A stretch of 64,000 nucleotides of DNA, from the NCBI RefSeq assembly GCF_004342265.1, contig NZ_SMCS01000005.1, positions 124,001 to 188,000 on the forward strand. The letters are read 5' to 3'. Positions within the stretch are counted from its first letter, which is position 1; the number at the start of each line of letters is the position of its first letter. The translations under genes were made by a program, and so were the position numbers. The stretch is from Luteibacter rhizovicinus. Lineage in GTDB: Bacteria > Pseudomonadota > Gammaproteobacteria > Xanthomonadales > Rhodanobacteraceae. The notes beneath the pieces are model-generated. The model saw only the letters and a program-made list of their open reading frames with translations, was not told the origin of the DNA and made no database searches. Shown here in pieces: positions 24,725-31,640 of this stretch.

Positions 24725-25687
24725 ATGGAAGGGGCACTGCAGGATCTGAACGATCTGTATTTCTTTGCGGCCGTGGTGGAACACGGCGGTTTTTCGGCGG
24801 CGGGCAGGGCGCTCGGTATTCCGAAATCCCGGCTGAGCAAGCGTATCGCCCAGCTGGAAGACCGTCTGGGCGTCCGCCTGCTCCAGCGCACCACCCGCCG
24901 TTTCGTGGTCACCGAGATCGGCGAGCGCTTCTACGCGCATTGCCGGGCCGTGCTTGAAGAGGCAAGGGCGGCGCAGGACGCCGTCGACGAATTGCGAACC
25001 GAGCCTCGCGGCGTCGTCAGGGTCAGTTGCCCGGTGTCGCTTGCCCAGCATGTGCTGGGGCCGATGTTGCCCGCCTTCATGCTCGAACACCCCAAGGTGC
25101 AGGTTCGCCTCACGGCCACCAACCGCCGCGTCGATCTGATCGGCGAAGGCTTCGACGTGGCGATCCGCGTCCGTGAAAAGCTCGATAGCGACGCGACGCT
25201 GGTCCTGCGCAGCTTTGGTTATGCGCGCAACCTGCTTGTCGCCAGCCCGAAATTCCTCGATACCCACGGCCGCCCGAAGACGCTGGAAGACCTGGCCGCG
25301 CTGCCCGCGCTTTCGATGTACGAGCATGAAGGCGCGCAGGTCTGGGAACTGGTGGACACCCAGGGCAAGAAGGCCGCCGTGGAGGTTCGTACGCGTCTGA
25401 TCAGCGGAGATTTCTCGGTGCTGATGAGCGCGGCGCTGCAATGCTGCGGCGTCGCGCTGATGCCGGAAGATTACTGTGCGCCGCTGATCGGCTCGGGCGA
25501 ACTCGAATGGGTACTTCCCGAATACAGCACCGCACAGGGCACGCTGCACTTCGTCTACCCCAGCCGCCGCGGCCTGCTGCCGGCCATCCGCAGCTTCGTG
25601 GATTTCCTCGCCGACCGTCTTCCGCAGGCGCAGATGGATCAGCACAAGGAATGCGAGAACGCCAGGAAGAAGCGCGGCTTGCGCTGA
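24725..25687 (+). CDS. LysR-family transcriptional regulator
   Basis: A 320-aa regulator with an N-terminal winged helix-turn-helix (DLYFFAAVVEHGGFSAAGRALGIPKSRLSKRIAQLEDRLGVRLLQRTTR) and a periplasmic-binding-protein-like effector domain of the CrgA/AaeR subgroup (GVVRVSCPVSLAQHVL, EGFDVAIRV). It probably senses a quinone or aromatic compound and controls the divergent azoR gene. ATG 24725 is used because it stands just before the conserved start; the open frame from 24704 adds only seven residues. The C-terminal tail is lysine/arginine-rich. Confidence 0.9.
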   Translation: MEGALQDLNDLYFFAAVVEHGGFSAAGRALGIPKSRLSKRIAQLEDRLGVRLLQRTTRRFVVTEIGERFYAHCRAVLEEARAAQDAVDELRTEPRGVVRVSCPVSLAQHVLGPMLPAFMLEHPKVQVRLTATNRRVDLIGEGFDVAIRVREKLDSDATLVLRSFGYARNLLVASPKFLDTHGRPKTLEDLAALPALSMYEHEGAQVWELVDTQGKKAAVEVRTRLISGDFSVLMSAALQCCGVALMPEDYCAPLIGSGELEWVLPEYSTAQGTLHFVYPSRRGLLPAIRSFVDFLADRLPQAQMDQHKECENARKKRGLR

Positions 25688-25737
25688 GGCCTCTCGCCTG
25701 CGAAAGCCCTCGTGCTAGCATGGCGGCACGGGGGCGC

Positions 25738-25755
25738 CATTTGGCCGTCCAAATG
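25738..25755. promoter_or_regulatory. palindromic operator upstream of aminotransferase
   Basis: CATTTGGCCGTCCAAATG has 7-bp inverted arms around CCGT, ending 10 bases before the aminotransferase ATG. Nearly the same palindrome (TTTGGACGTCCAAA) lies 5 bases before mtnB at 30864-30877. The shared site suggests a common regulator of methionine salvage. The GACGTC core of the second copy recalls MetJ boxes, but identity is not established. Confidence 0.6.
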
Positions 25756-25765
25756 TGAAGGCACA

Positions 25766-26911
25766 ATGCAGATCGATACCAAGCTGCCGAAAGTCGGCAC
25801 CACGATTTTCAGCGTCATGAGCCAGCTCGCGCTCGAGCACAAAGCGGTGAACCTGGGCCAGGGATTCCCCGACTTCGAGCCACCCGAAGCGTTGCGCGAT
25901 GCGATCACCCGCGCCATGGCCGAGGGTAAGAATCAGTACGCGCCGGGTATCGGCATTCCGAAGCTGCGTGAACAGATCGCGCTGAAGACCGAGCGGCTCT
26001 ACGGTCATCGAGTCAGTCCCGATACCGAAGTGACCGTGACTTCCGGCGCGACCGAGGCATTGTTCGCTGCGATTGCCGCTGTGGTGCGGGCTGGCGACGA
26101 AGTGATCGTATTCGACCCGTGTTACGACAGCTACGAGCCCGCGATCGATTTGCAGGGAGCGCGGGCGGTCCATATTCCGCTGACCTTGCCGGAATTCGGT
26201 ATCGACTGGCAGCGCGTTCGCGACGCGGTCACGCCGAAGACGCGGATGATCCTGATCAACTCGCCGCACAATCCGTCGGGTGCCGTGCTTTCGCGCGCCG
26301 ATCTCGACGAGCTGGCCGCTATCGTGTGTGACACGAGCATCCTCGTCCTCTCCGACGAGGTCTACGAGCACATCGTATTCGACGGTGCCGAACACCAGAG
26401 CGTGCTTCGTCATCCGGAACTGGCCGCGCGCAGCTTTGTCGTGTCGTCGTTCGGCAAGACCTACCATTGCACGGGCTGGAAGGTCGGTTATGCCATCGCG
26501 CCGAAGGCACTGACCGCGGAATTCCGCAAAGTGCACCAGTACCTGACGTTCTGCACGTTCAGTCCGGCGCAGTGGGCTTTCGCGGAATTCCTGGAATCCA
26601 GCCCCGAGCATTATCTTGAGCTTCCGGCCTTCTATCAGGCCAAGCGCGACCGGTTCCGCGAGTTGCTCGCACCGTCGCGCCTGAAGCTGCTCGATGTGCC
26701 CGGCGGCTATTTCCAGTTGGTCGACTACACGGCTATCCGCGACATCGACGATATCAATTTCAGCGAGTATCTGGTCCGCGAAGGCGGAGTGGCGGTGATT
26801 CCGCTGACGCCGTTCTACGAGACGGCGCCCGACACCCGGCTGGTCCGGCTATGCTTCGCGAAGAACGATGCGACCATGGAGGCCGCTGCGGAACGCCTAT
26901 GCAAACTCTGA
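25766..26911 (+). CDS. PLP aminotransferase, methionine/glutamine transaminase type
   Basis: A 381-aa class I aminotransferase resembling YbdL/KAT (methionine or kynurenine aminotransferase; glutamine transaminase K). PLP is bound by Lys231 in SSFGKTYHCTGWKVGY. Other family motifs are NLGQGFPDF, NQYAPGIGIPKLRE, the NSPHNPSG substrate loop and SDEVYEHIVFDG. In methionine salvage this class transaminates 2-keto-4-methylthiobutyrate to methionine, often with glutamine. The next gene encodes an omega-amidase-type nitrilase and overlaps by 13 bases, which supports glutamine as donor. AAGG lies upstream of the ATG. Confidence 0.88.
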   Translation: MQIDTKLPKVGTTIFSVMSQLALEHKAVNLGQGFPDFEPPEALRDAITRAMAEGKNQYAPGIGIPKLREQIALKTERLYGHRVSPDTEVTVTSGATEALFAAIAAVVRAGDEVIVFDPCYDSYEPAIDLQGARAVHIPLTLPEFGIDWQRVRDAVTPKTRMILINSPHNPSGAVLSRADLDELAAIVCDTSILVLSDEVYEHIVFDGAEHQSVLRHPELAARSFVVSSFGKTYHCTGWKVGYAIAPKALTAEFRKVHQYLTFCTFSPAQWAFAEFLESSPEHYLELPAFYQAKRDRFRELLAPSRLKLLDVPGGYFQLVDYTAIRDIDDINFSEYLVREGGVAVIPLTPFYETAPDTRLVRLCFAKNDATMEAAAERLCKL

Positions 26912-27693
26912 CCGTCTCCCTTGTGCAGGGCGCTACGCGCTGGCACGACCCGAGAGCAAATCGCGAGTACTACGGACAGCTGGTGCGCGGTGCCCTATCC
27001 AGCGATCTGTTCGTACTGCCCGAGACCTTCCTGTCCGGCTTTACCAACGACACGCTCGCCAACGCCGAAACGATGGACGGCGAGGGCGTTGTCTGGATGC
27101 GTTCGCTGGCAGCGGAAGTCGGCGCCACGTTGACGGGTAGCCTCGTCATTCGCGAAGGCGAGACGGTGTACAACCGCCTGATCTGGGCCAGTCCGGATGG
27201 TTCGCTTTCGTATTACGACAAGCGTCATCTGTTCCGCATGGCCGGCGAACATACGCGCTATGGCGGCGGCAACGATCGGTTGGTCGTCGAGCTGAAGGGT
27301 TGGCGCATCCTGCCGCAGGTCTGTTACGACCTGCGTTTTCCCGTCTGGCTGCGCAACGGTCGACGCGAGGAAGCCGAGGGTGGCATGGACTACGACCTTG
27401 CAATCTTCGTCGCGAACTGGCCCGCTCCGCGTCGCCAGCCCTGGCGCACGCTGCTGCGTGCGCGGGCAATCGAGAATCTGGCCTATGTCGTCGGCGTCAA
27501 TCGCGTCGGAACGGACGGCAACGAGCTTCCGTATGCGGGCGATAGCGTCATCGTCGATCCGGTCGGCGAGCCGTTGATCGAGCTGGGCCCGCAGGAGCAG
27601 GTGGTGACGGTGACGCTCGACCCGGCTCCGCTGCACGCTCACCGCGAGCGCTTCCCTGCATGGATGGATGCGGATCGCTTCACGATCGGCTGA
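26899..27693 (+). CDS. nitrilase-family amidase, probable omega-amidase
   Basis: A 264-aa carbon-nitrogen hydrolase with the triad Glu42 (LPETFLSGF), Lys108 (YYDKRHLF) and Cys142 (QVCYDLRFP). It matches YafV/Nit2-like omega-amidases, which hydrolyse alpha-ketoglutaramate or alpha-ketosuccinamate to remove the by-product of glutamine-dependent transamination. The YDLRFPVWLRN context and the 264-aa length fit that branch. It overlaps the aminotransferase gene by 13 bases, so translation is coupled. Together they would drive methionine regeneration to completion. GTAGGAG-like repeat sequence follows its stop. Confidence 0.88.
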   Translation: MQTLTVSLVQGATRWHDPRANREYYGQLVRGALSSDLFVLPETFLSGFTNDTLANAETMDGEGVVWMRSLAAEVGATLTGSLVIREGETVYNRLIWASPDGSLSYYDKRHLFRMAGEHTRYGGGNDRLVVELKGWRILPQVCYDLRFPVWLRNGRREEAEGGMDYDLAIFVANWPAPRRQPWRTLLRARAIENLAYVVGVNRVGTDGNELPYAGDSVIVDPVGEPLIELGPQEQVVTVTLDPAPLHAHRERFPAWMDADRFTIG

Positions 27694-27704
27694 CGCCGCT
27701 CTCT

Positions 27705-27730
27705 CTGTGGGAGCGCGCCTGCGCGCGAAA
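27705..27730. repeat. REP-like palindrome
   Basis: CTGTGGGAGCGCGCCTGCGCGCGAAA contains a GCGCGC-CT-GCGCGC hairpin and matches the GTGGGAGC variant of gammaproteobacterial REP sequences. It starts 11 bases after the nitrilase stop. The rest of 27731-27894 has no gene. Confidence 0.55.
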
Positions 27731-27894
27731 GCCAACGAAGCGTTGAAGCAGGGCATGGCTGACGTGTCGCCTGCCCACGTGGCCGCGCAGAGCTGTTCGG
27801 ACGCTCTCGCGACAACCCCATGCATCGCACTGGGTCCCTGCCTGTGCAGGGACGACGTTGAGTGGAGGGCGGAGTTCGAGGCGGCGACTGGTTT

Positions 27895-28923
27895 TTACTT
27901 CGCCGCCGCGAAAGGTACAGCCTGACCGATATGCGTTGCCTTGCGCCAGGCGGCAAGGTGGTCGGCGATGCCGCTGCCTGTGTCGATCTGCGGTTCGGAT
28001 GGCGTGAGCGTGTCGCGTTTTTCCCAGCCTGCGATCTCCGTGCGTGCCTGCCCGAATGCTTCGATGAAGTCCGGCGTCGCATTGAGTCCGTTGGCCAGCC
28101 ACGCGCGGCCGAAGTACGTGATGTCCGAATCGACTCCGCAACCGAACGACGTACGATCGGTGCGTGCCGACGTAAGCACCAGCGTTCCGGGACCGCGTAA
28201 TTTCGGGACGAAGCCGCCCGAATAGCAGGCGTTGACCACGATCACTTTCCAGCGGAAGGGATGTTTGGCCAGGATGTCGGCGAGTCCGTCGGGATCGAGC
28301 TGGTCGAGCGGTAACGGGTCCATGTCCACCAGCAGCGAATGATCGTCGCCGCCATGCGTGGTCAGGTAGAGCAGCAGGATGTCCTCGTCCGGATGCATCA
28401 CGGAGGCCAATCCGTCGAGCGCGCCTTCGAGATTGGTCCAGCTTGCCAGCGGCCGGCTGGACAGCGTGTCCGGGTGGTTTTCCAGGACCAGCGTATGCGC
28501 GGCGCTTCCGAAGCGACGCGTCATCAGGGTGTCGAGGTATTCCGCTTCGTTGCGGAAGACATCTTCGGAGGCGTCGGCCGCGAACGCGATGGCGTAGACG
28601 TTCGGGTGGCCCGGCTCACGTGGCGCCAGGTGCGCCAGCGCCTTACGCAGTTCGGCCGGCTGGCCGGTCATCACCTGCTCGGGCGTGGGACCGTCGCTGG
28701 GCCATTGGTCCGTCTGGACGGTGTCGTCGTCGGCCTCGGGTGAGGTCGAGGCGGGGGCAGGTGCCGTGGTCGCCGGCGCCGCCGCAGCGGTCCGTTCGGG
28801 GACAGGCGCTTCTTCGGGCGCCGGACTCAGCCGGGCGACCGCCAGCATGACAAGGACGCCGGCGGCGAAAGCCAGAAGGATCGGAATGGCGCGACGTGCG
28901 CCCCGTTCAGAACGTGATGGCAT
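27895..28923 (-). CDS. peptidase C13 (legumain/caspase-like) family protein
   Basis: A 342-aa protein with an N-terminal hydrophobic anchor (about residues 12-31), an Ala/Pro/Thr-rich linker and a C13/caspase-type domain. The catalytic dyad is His190 (LYLTTHGGDDH) and Cys233 (VVNACYSGGFV), in the correct order and spacing. Exposure in the periplasm is likely. Bacterial members of this family are poorly understood; eukaryotic ones are legumain and GPI transamidase. The start overlaps the 3' end of mtnC by 17 bases, so it is the last gene of the methionine-salvage operon. No direct link to salvage chemistry is known to me. Confidence 0.8.
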   Translation of the reverse strand: MPSRSERGARRAIPILLAFAAGVLVMLAVARLSPAPEEAPVPERTAAAAPATTAPAPASTSPEADDDTVQTDQWPSDGPTPEQVMTGQPAELRKALAHLAPREPGHPNVYAIAFAADASEDVFRNEAEYLDTLMTRRFGSAAHTLVLENHPDTLSSRPLASWTNLEGALDGLASVMHPDEDILLLYLTTHGGDDHSLLVDMDPLPLDQLDPDGLADILAKHPFRWKVIVVNACYSGGFVPKLRGPGTLVLTSARTDRTSFGCGVDSDITYFGRAWLANGLNATPDFIEAFGQARTEIAGWEKRDTLTPSEPQIDTGSGIADHLAAWRKATHIGQAVPFAAAK

Positions 28924-29593
28924 CGAAGTCCGCCACGGGCGTGTGATCGGCAGCGTCTGGCAGCGGCTGCGGGGGGCGAACCAGCCAGGTGGTACGCATG
29001 CCGGCTTCGCGGGCGGCGTCGAGTTCGGCGGTTATGTCCGACAGGAACAGGATGTGATCGGGATTTTCGCCGATGGATTCGGCGATCCGGGCATACGAGG
29101 CGGTCTCGCGCTTCGGCCCGGTTTCCGTATCGAAATAGCCAGCCAGCAATGGCGTCAGATCGCCGCTCTCGCTGTAGCCGAAGAGGAGCTTCTGCGCAGC
29201 CACCGAGCCGGACGAATAGATGTACAGGTGCAGCCCATCGGCGCGCCACTCGCGCATGCGCTTTGCTACTTCCGGGTACATGTGCGAACGGTATTCGCCG
29301 TTTTCGTAGCCTTCCCGCCAGATCATGCCCTGTAGCGCTTTCAGCGCCGTGGATTTGCGATCTTCGTCGATCCAGCGGAGCAGCAGGTCGATGATCTCCT
29401 GGCGTGGCGCTTCGACGATGCCGGCTTCTTTCGCCGCCTCATGCAGCCAGTGCTGTACCTCGGGCGTGTCTGCGTGGGTTTCCACAAAGGCCGGCAGGCG
29501 CTTGCGCGCGTAAGGGAACAGCGTATCGCGCACGAAGTCGATCGAGCTGGTGGTGCCCTCGATATCGGTAAGAATGACGCGGATTTCTGACAT
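28907..29593 (-). CDS. mtnC: acireductone synthase (enolase-phosphatase E1)
   Basis: A 228-aa HAD-fold enzyme of the methionine salvage pathway. It enolises and dephosphorylates 2,3-diketo-5-methylthiopentyl-1-phosphate to acireductone. Diagnostic motifs are LTDIEGTTSSIDFV (motif I with the nucleophilic aspartate), IYSSGSVAAQKLLFGYS (motif II) and FLSDITAELDAAREAG (motif IV). The length equals that of typical MtnC proteins. No strong ribosome site precedes the ATG. mtnD ends 51 bases upstream on the same strand. Confidence 0.95.
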   Translation of the reverse strand: MSEIRVILTDIEGTTSSIDFVRDTLFPYARKRLPAFVETHADTPEVQHWLHEAAKEAGIVEAPRQEIIDLLLRWIDEDRKSTALKALQGMIWREGYENGEYRSHMYPEVAKRMREWRADGLHLYIYSSGSVAAQKLLFGYSESGDLTPLLAGYFDTETGPKRETASYARIAESIGENPDHILFLSDITAELDAAREAGMRTTWLVRPPQPLPDAADHTPVADFDAITF

Positions 29594-29644
29594 GAGGAGG
29601 GCCTGCGGATCGGACGAACCCGCAGGATAAACGAGCGTCGACGT

Positions 29645-30217
29645 CTAGGATACGGCGGCGACGGCAGACGCGTGCGGCGTCATGCGGGGAAAGCGGTCGG
29701 CGATGTCCTTGCCGGTGAACGTCGCGACCCAGCCATCCTTGCTGGTGAAAAGGCGAATGGCGACGAAGTAGGGCGATTCGCTCATGTCGAACCAGTGCGG
29801 CGTGCCATCGGGAACGCCGATCAGGTCGCCCTGTTCGCACAATACCTCGTAAACGCGGCCGTCGATGTGCAGCGTGAACTGGCCGGCGCCGGCGACGAAG
29901 AAGCGCACTTCGTCCTCGCTGTGCGTGTGCTCGCTCAGGAACTTCTGGCGCAACGTCGCCCGGTCCGGGTGATCGGGTTTCAGGCTGATGACGTCGACGG
30001 ACTGATAGCCCTCGCTGCTCATCAGGCGCTCGATGTCGCCGCGATAGGCTTCGATGACCTCATCCTGCGTCGCGCCGGGTTCGATCGGCTGTCTGGCTGC
30101 CCATTGTTCGAAACGGACGCCTACCTTTCCGAGCGCCGCTGAGATATCGGCGTGACTGTTATGGATGGCAACGGGCGCTTCGTGTTTTGTATCGTCGTAA
30201 ATGCGCAAACGGCTCAT
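29645..30217 (-). CDS. mtnD: acireductone dioxygenase
   Basis: A 190-aa cupin enzyme. With iron it cleaves acireductone to formate and 2-keto-4-methylthiobutyrate, the methionine precursor. The metal-binding set is H-x-H-x3-E in [13 protein letters not shown] (His97, His99, Glu103) and a later histidine in DGTPHWFDM. The start at 30217 overlaps the mtnB stop by 4 bases and is preceded by GGAGG within mtnB. The longer reading frame upstream is antisense-like noise and not part of the protein. Confidence 0.95.
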   Translation of the reverse strand: MSRLRIYDDTKHEAPVAIHNSHADISAALGKVGVRFEQWAARQPIEPGATQDEVIEAYRGDIERLMSSEGYQSVDVISLKPDHPDRATLRQKFLSEHTHSEDEVRFFVAGAGQFTLHIDGRVYEVLCEQGDLIGVPDGTPHWFDMSESPYFVAIRLFTSKDGWVATFTGKDIADRFPRMTPHASAVAAVS

Positions 30218-30858
30218 GGGGAAAGCCTCCGGAGGTCGAGTTCGCAGCCCAGCAGGAATTCCAGGGCTTCGAGATGGCGGCGGGTCTCGGGCATGTCGCG
30301 GCCCCAGGTATAGATGCCATGCCCGTTGATCAGGTAGGCGTAGAGCGGTTTGCCGCTGTCGATCCATGCGTCGACCTGGGCAACCAGTTCGGGCATGTGC
30401 TGGGTGTTCGGGAAGACGGGGATGTCGAGAACGCTTTCGTGTGTCGTATAGCCTGCGATCGCTTTTTGCAGTTCCCAGCCTTCCAGGCGAACGACGCCAT
30501 TTTCGGCGAACAGTCTGGAGGCGACACTCTGCGTGCGCGAATGCGTATGCAGCACGGCGTTGGCATTCGGATAGCGGCGGTAGATCTGCGTGTGCAGGGC
30601 GGTTTCCGCGGACGGTCGCGCCTCCGTACCGACGGGCAGGCCTTCCATGTCGACGGTCATGATGTCGTCGCGACCGAGTCGGCCCTTGTCGCGGCCGGAG
30701 ATCGTGATCGCCGCCAGGTCGTCGTTGAGCCGCATCGAAAAATTGCTGCTCGTCGCCGGAGTCCATCCGAAGGCGGCCAGATCGCGCGCGGCATCCGCGA
30801 TGGCGTCGGCGCGTTCGGCGAACAGGATCGGATCGATAGGGTTATGGTCTTTCGACAT
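30214..30858 (-). CDS. mtnB: methylthioribulose-1-phosphate dehydratase
   Basis: A 214-aa class II aldolase-fold enzyme that dehydrates methylthioribulose 1-phosphate in methionine salvage. The Zn site is visible as HTHSRTQS and the histidine of [25 protein letters not shown], a stretch typical of MtnB. SSNFSMRL near the N-terminus binds phosphate. ATG 30858 has no ribosome-binding sequence; instead a perfect palindrome ends 5 bases upstream. Initiation may therefore be leaderless or weak and tightly regulated. It is the first gene of mtnB-mtnD-mtnC-C13 peptidase. Confidence 0.93.
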   Translation of the reverse strand: MSKDHNPIDPILFAERADAIADAARDLAAFGWTPATSSNFSMRLNDDLAAITISGRDKGRLGRDDIMTVDMEGLPVGTEARPSAETALHTQIYRRYPNANAVLHTHSRTQSVASRLFAENGVVRLEGWELQKAIAGYTTHESVLDIPVFPNTQHMPELVAQVDAWIDSGKPLYAYLINGHGIYTWGRDMPETRRHLEALEFLLGCELDLRRLSP

Positions 30859-30863
30859 GACTA

Positions 30864-30877
30864 TTTGGACGTCCAAA
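30864..30877. promoter_or_regulatory. perfect palindromic operator upstream of mtnB
   Basis: TTTGGACGTCCAAA is a 14-bp perfect palindrome 5 bases upstream of the mtnB start. Its relative lies before the aminotransferase at 25738. A bound repressor here would cover the translation start region and probably the transcription start. Confidence 0.65.
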
Positions 30878-30932
30878 ACGAGGCCGACTATACCATGGGG
30901 CTGGTGGGTGTCTGGCTGGGGGGAATCGGGAA

Positions 30933-30967
30933 TGCGAGCCATTCTCGCAGGCCTGCCCGTGGCAGGC
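30933..30967. repeat. two adjacent hairpins upstream of hip
   Basis: TGCGAG-CCATT-CTCGCA (30933-30949) and GCCTGCC-CGT-GGCAGGC (30951-30967) follow each other in the divergent spacer between mtnB and hip. They may shield the two promoters from each other or be REP-like. Confidence 0.4.
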
Positions 30968-31029
30968 GTACGATTTGCGACGGACCGGCCGCGTGAGCAG
31001 GCCGGCATACCATCGACGGAGGTTTACCT

Positions 31030-31368
31030 ATGTCGCAACACGATCAGAATAATGAGGGCCGGCGCCGCTTCCTCAAGGTGGCCGCAGGTACCGTGGCCGC
31101 TGCCGCCGTGGTGGGCGTCGTCCCGCGTATGGCGCTCGCTGCCGATTTGCCTCACCTCGCTACCAGTGACCCGACCGCCGCCGCCCTGAAGTACGTAGAG
31201 GACGCCGGTACGTCGACCGATCCGAAGCATAAGGCCGGGGATACCTGCGCCAACTGCAATTTCTATCAGGGCAAGGCAGGGGACGCGTTCGGTCCCTGTC
31301 AACTGTTCCCGGGGAAGGCGGTTGCCGCCAAGGGTTGGTGCGTCTCGCACGCCGCAAAGGCAGTCTGA
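31030..31368 (+). CDS. hip: high-potential iron-sulfur protein
   Basis: A 112-aa periplasmic electron carrier with a Tat signal (RRRFLKVAAG...) and the HiPIP cluster ligands CANCNFYQG, GPCQLFPGK and GWCVSHA, that is C-x2-C followed by two more spaced cysteines, binding one [4Fe-4S]. HiPIPs carry electrons between the bc1 complex and terminal oxidases or photosynthetic centres. In this non-phototrophic lineage the partner would be a cytochrome oxidase. GGAGG lies 8 bases before the ATG. A strong terminator follows the stop. Confidence 0.95.
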   Translation: MSQHDQNNEGRRRFLKVAAGTVAAAAVVGVVPRMALAADLPHLATSDPTAAALKYVEDAGTSTDPKHKAGDTCANCNFYQGKAGDAFGPCQLFPGKAVAAKGWCVSHAAKAV

Positions 31369-31384
31369 GTTCGCCTCAAACCAG

Positions 31385-31413
31385 AAGGCCGGCCACAGGC
31401 CGGCCTTTTCTTT
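31385..31413 (+). terminator. rho-independent terminator of hip
   Basis: AAGGCCGGCC and GGCCGGCCTT form a 10-bp perfect stem around ACA, followed by TTCTTT. It ends the hip transcript. Confidence 0.85.
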
Positions 31414-31444
31414 GCCCGTAAGAAAGTGCGGGCAGAAAATGCTG

Positions 31445-31570
31445 CCCAAGCGCGTCAGGCCGAGGAGCTGACCCGCCTGACGCGTTGGGCGGCAATCCGG
31501 GGCCCACTGCCAAGTAAAACCCGCGGAACCGGGATGATACTCCTCCCGGGACGTGACCGGCCAATGGCAG
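31445..31570. ncRNA. highly structured convergent intergenic region
   Basis: Two structures lie back to back between hip and the permease gene. First, CCCAA and CGCGTCAGGC (31445-31460, with one bulged G) pair with GCCTGACGCG and TTGGG (31475-31489), giving 15 base pairs around a 14-base loop. Second, CTGCCA (31507) pairs with TGGCAG (31565) and encloses CCGGGA-TGATACTCC-TCCCGG (31529-31549). No reading frame is believable. It may be a small RNA or the 3' structure of the permease transcript. The strand is undetermined. Confidence 0.35.
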
Positions 31571-31640
31571 CTAAATGACTATGGTTCATGAATGTGAATG
31601 CATTTATATTCATGCACTTACATCACTAACCTGCTGCCAT

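Noticed and set aside
30218-30766. Long N-terminal extension of the mtnD frame
   Set aside because: It lies within mtnB in another frame and has no similarity to anything. MtnD proteins are about 190 aa, matching the start at 30217.
31490-31570. Cobalamin or other known riboswitch
   Set aside because: A few box-like words (CCACTGCC, GGGATGAT) recall riboswitch cores, but the order and the B12 box are missing, and the region lies at the 3' ends of both neighbouring genes.
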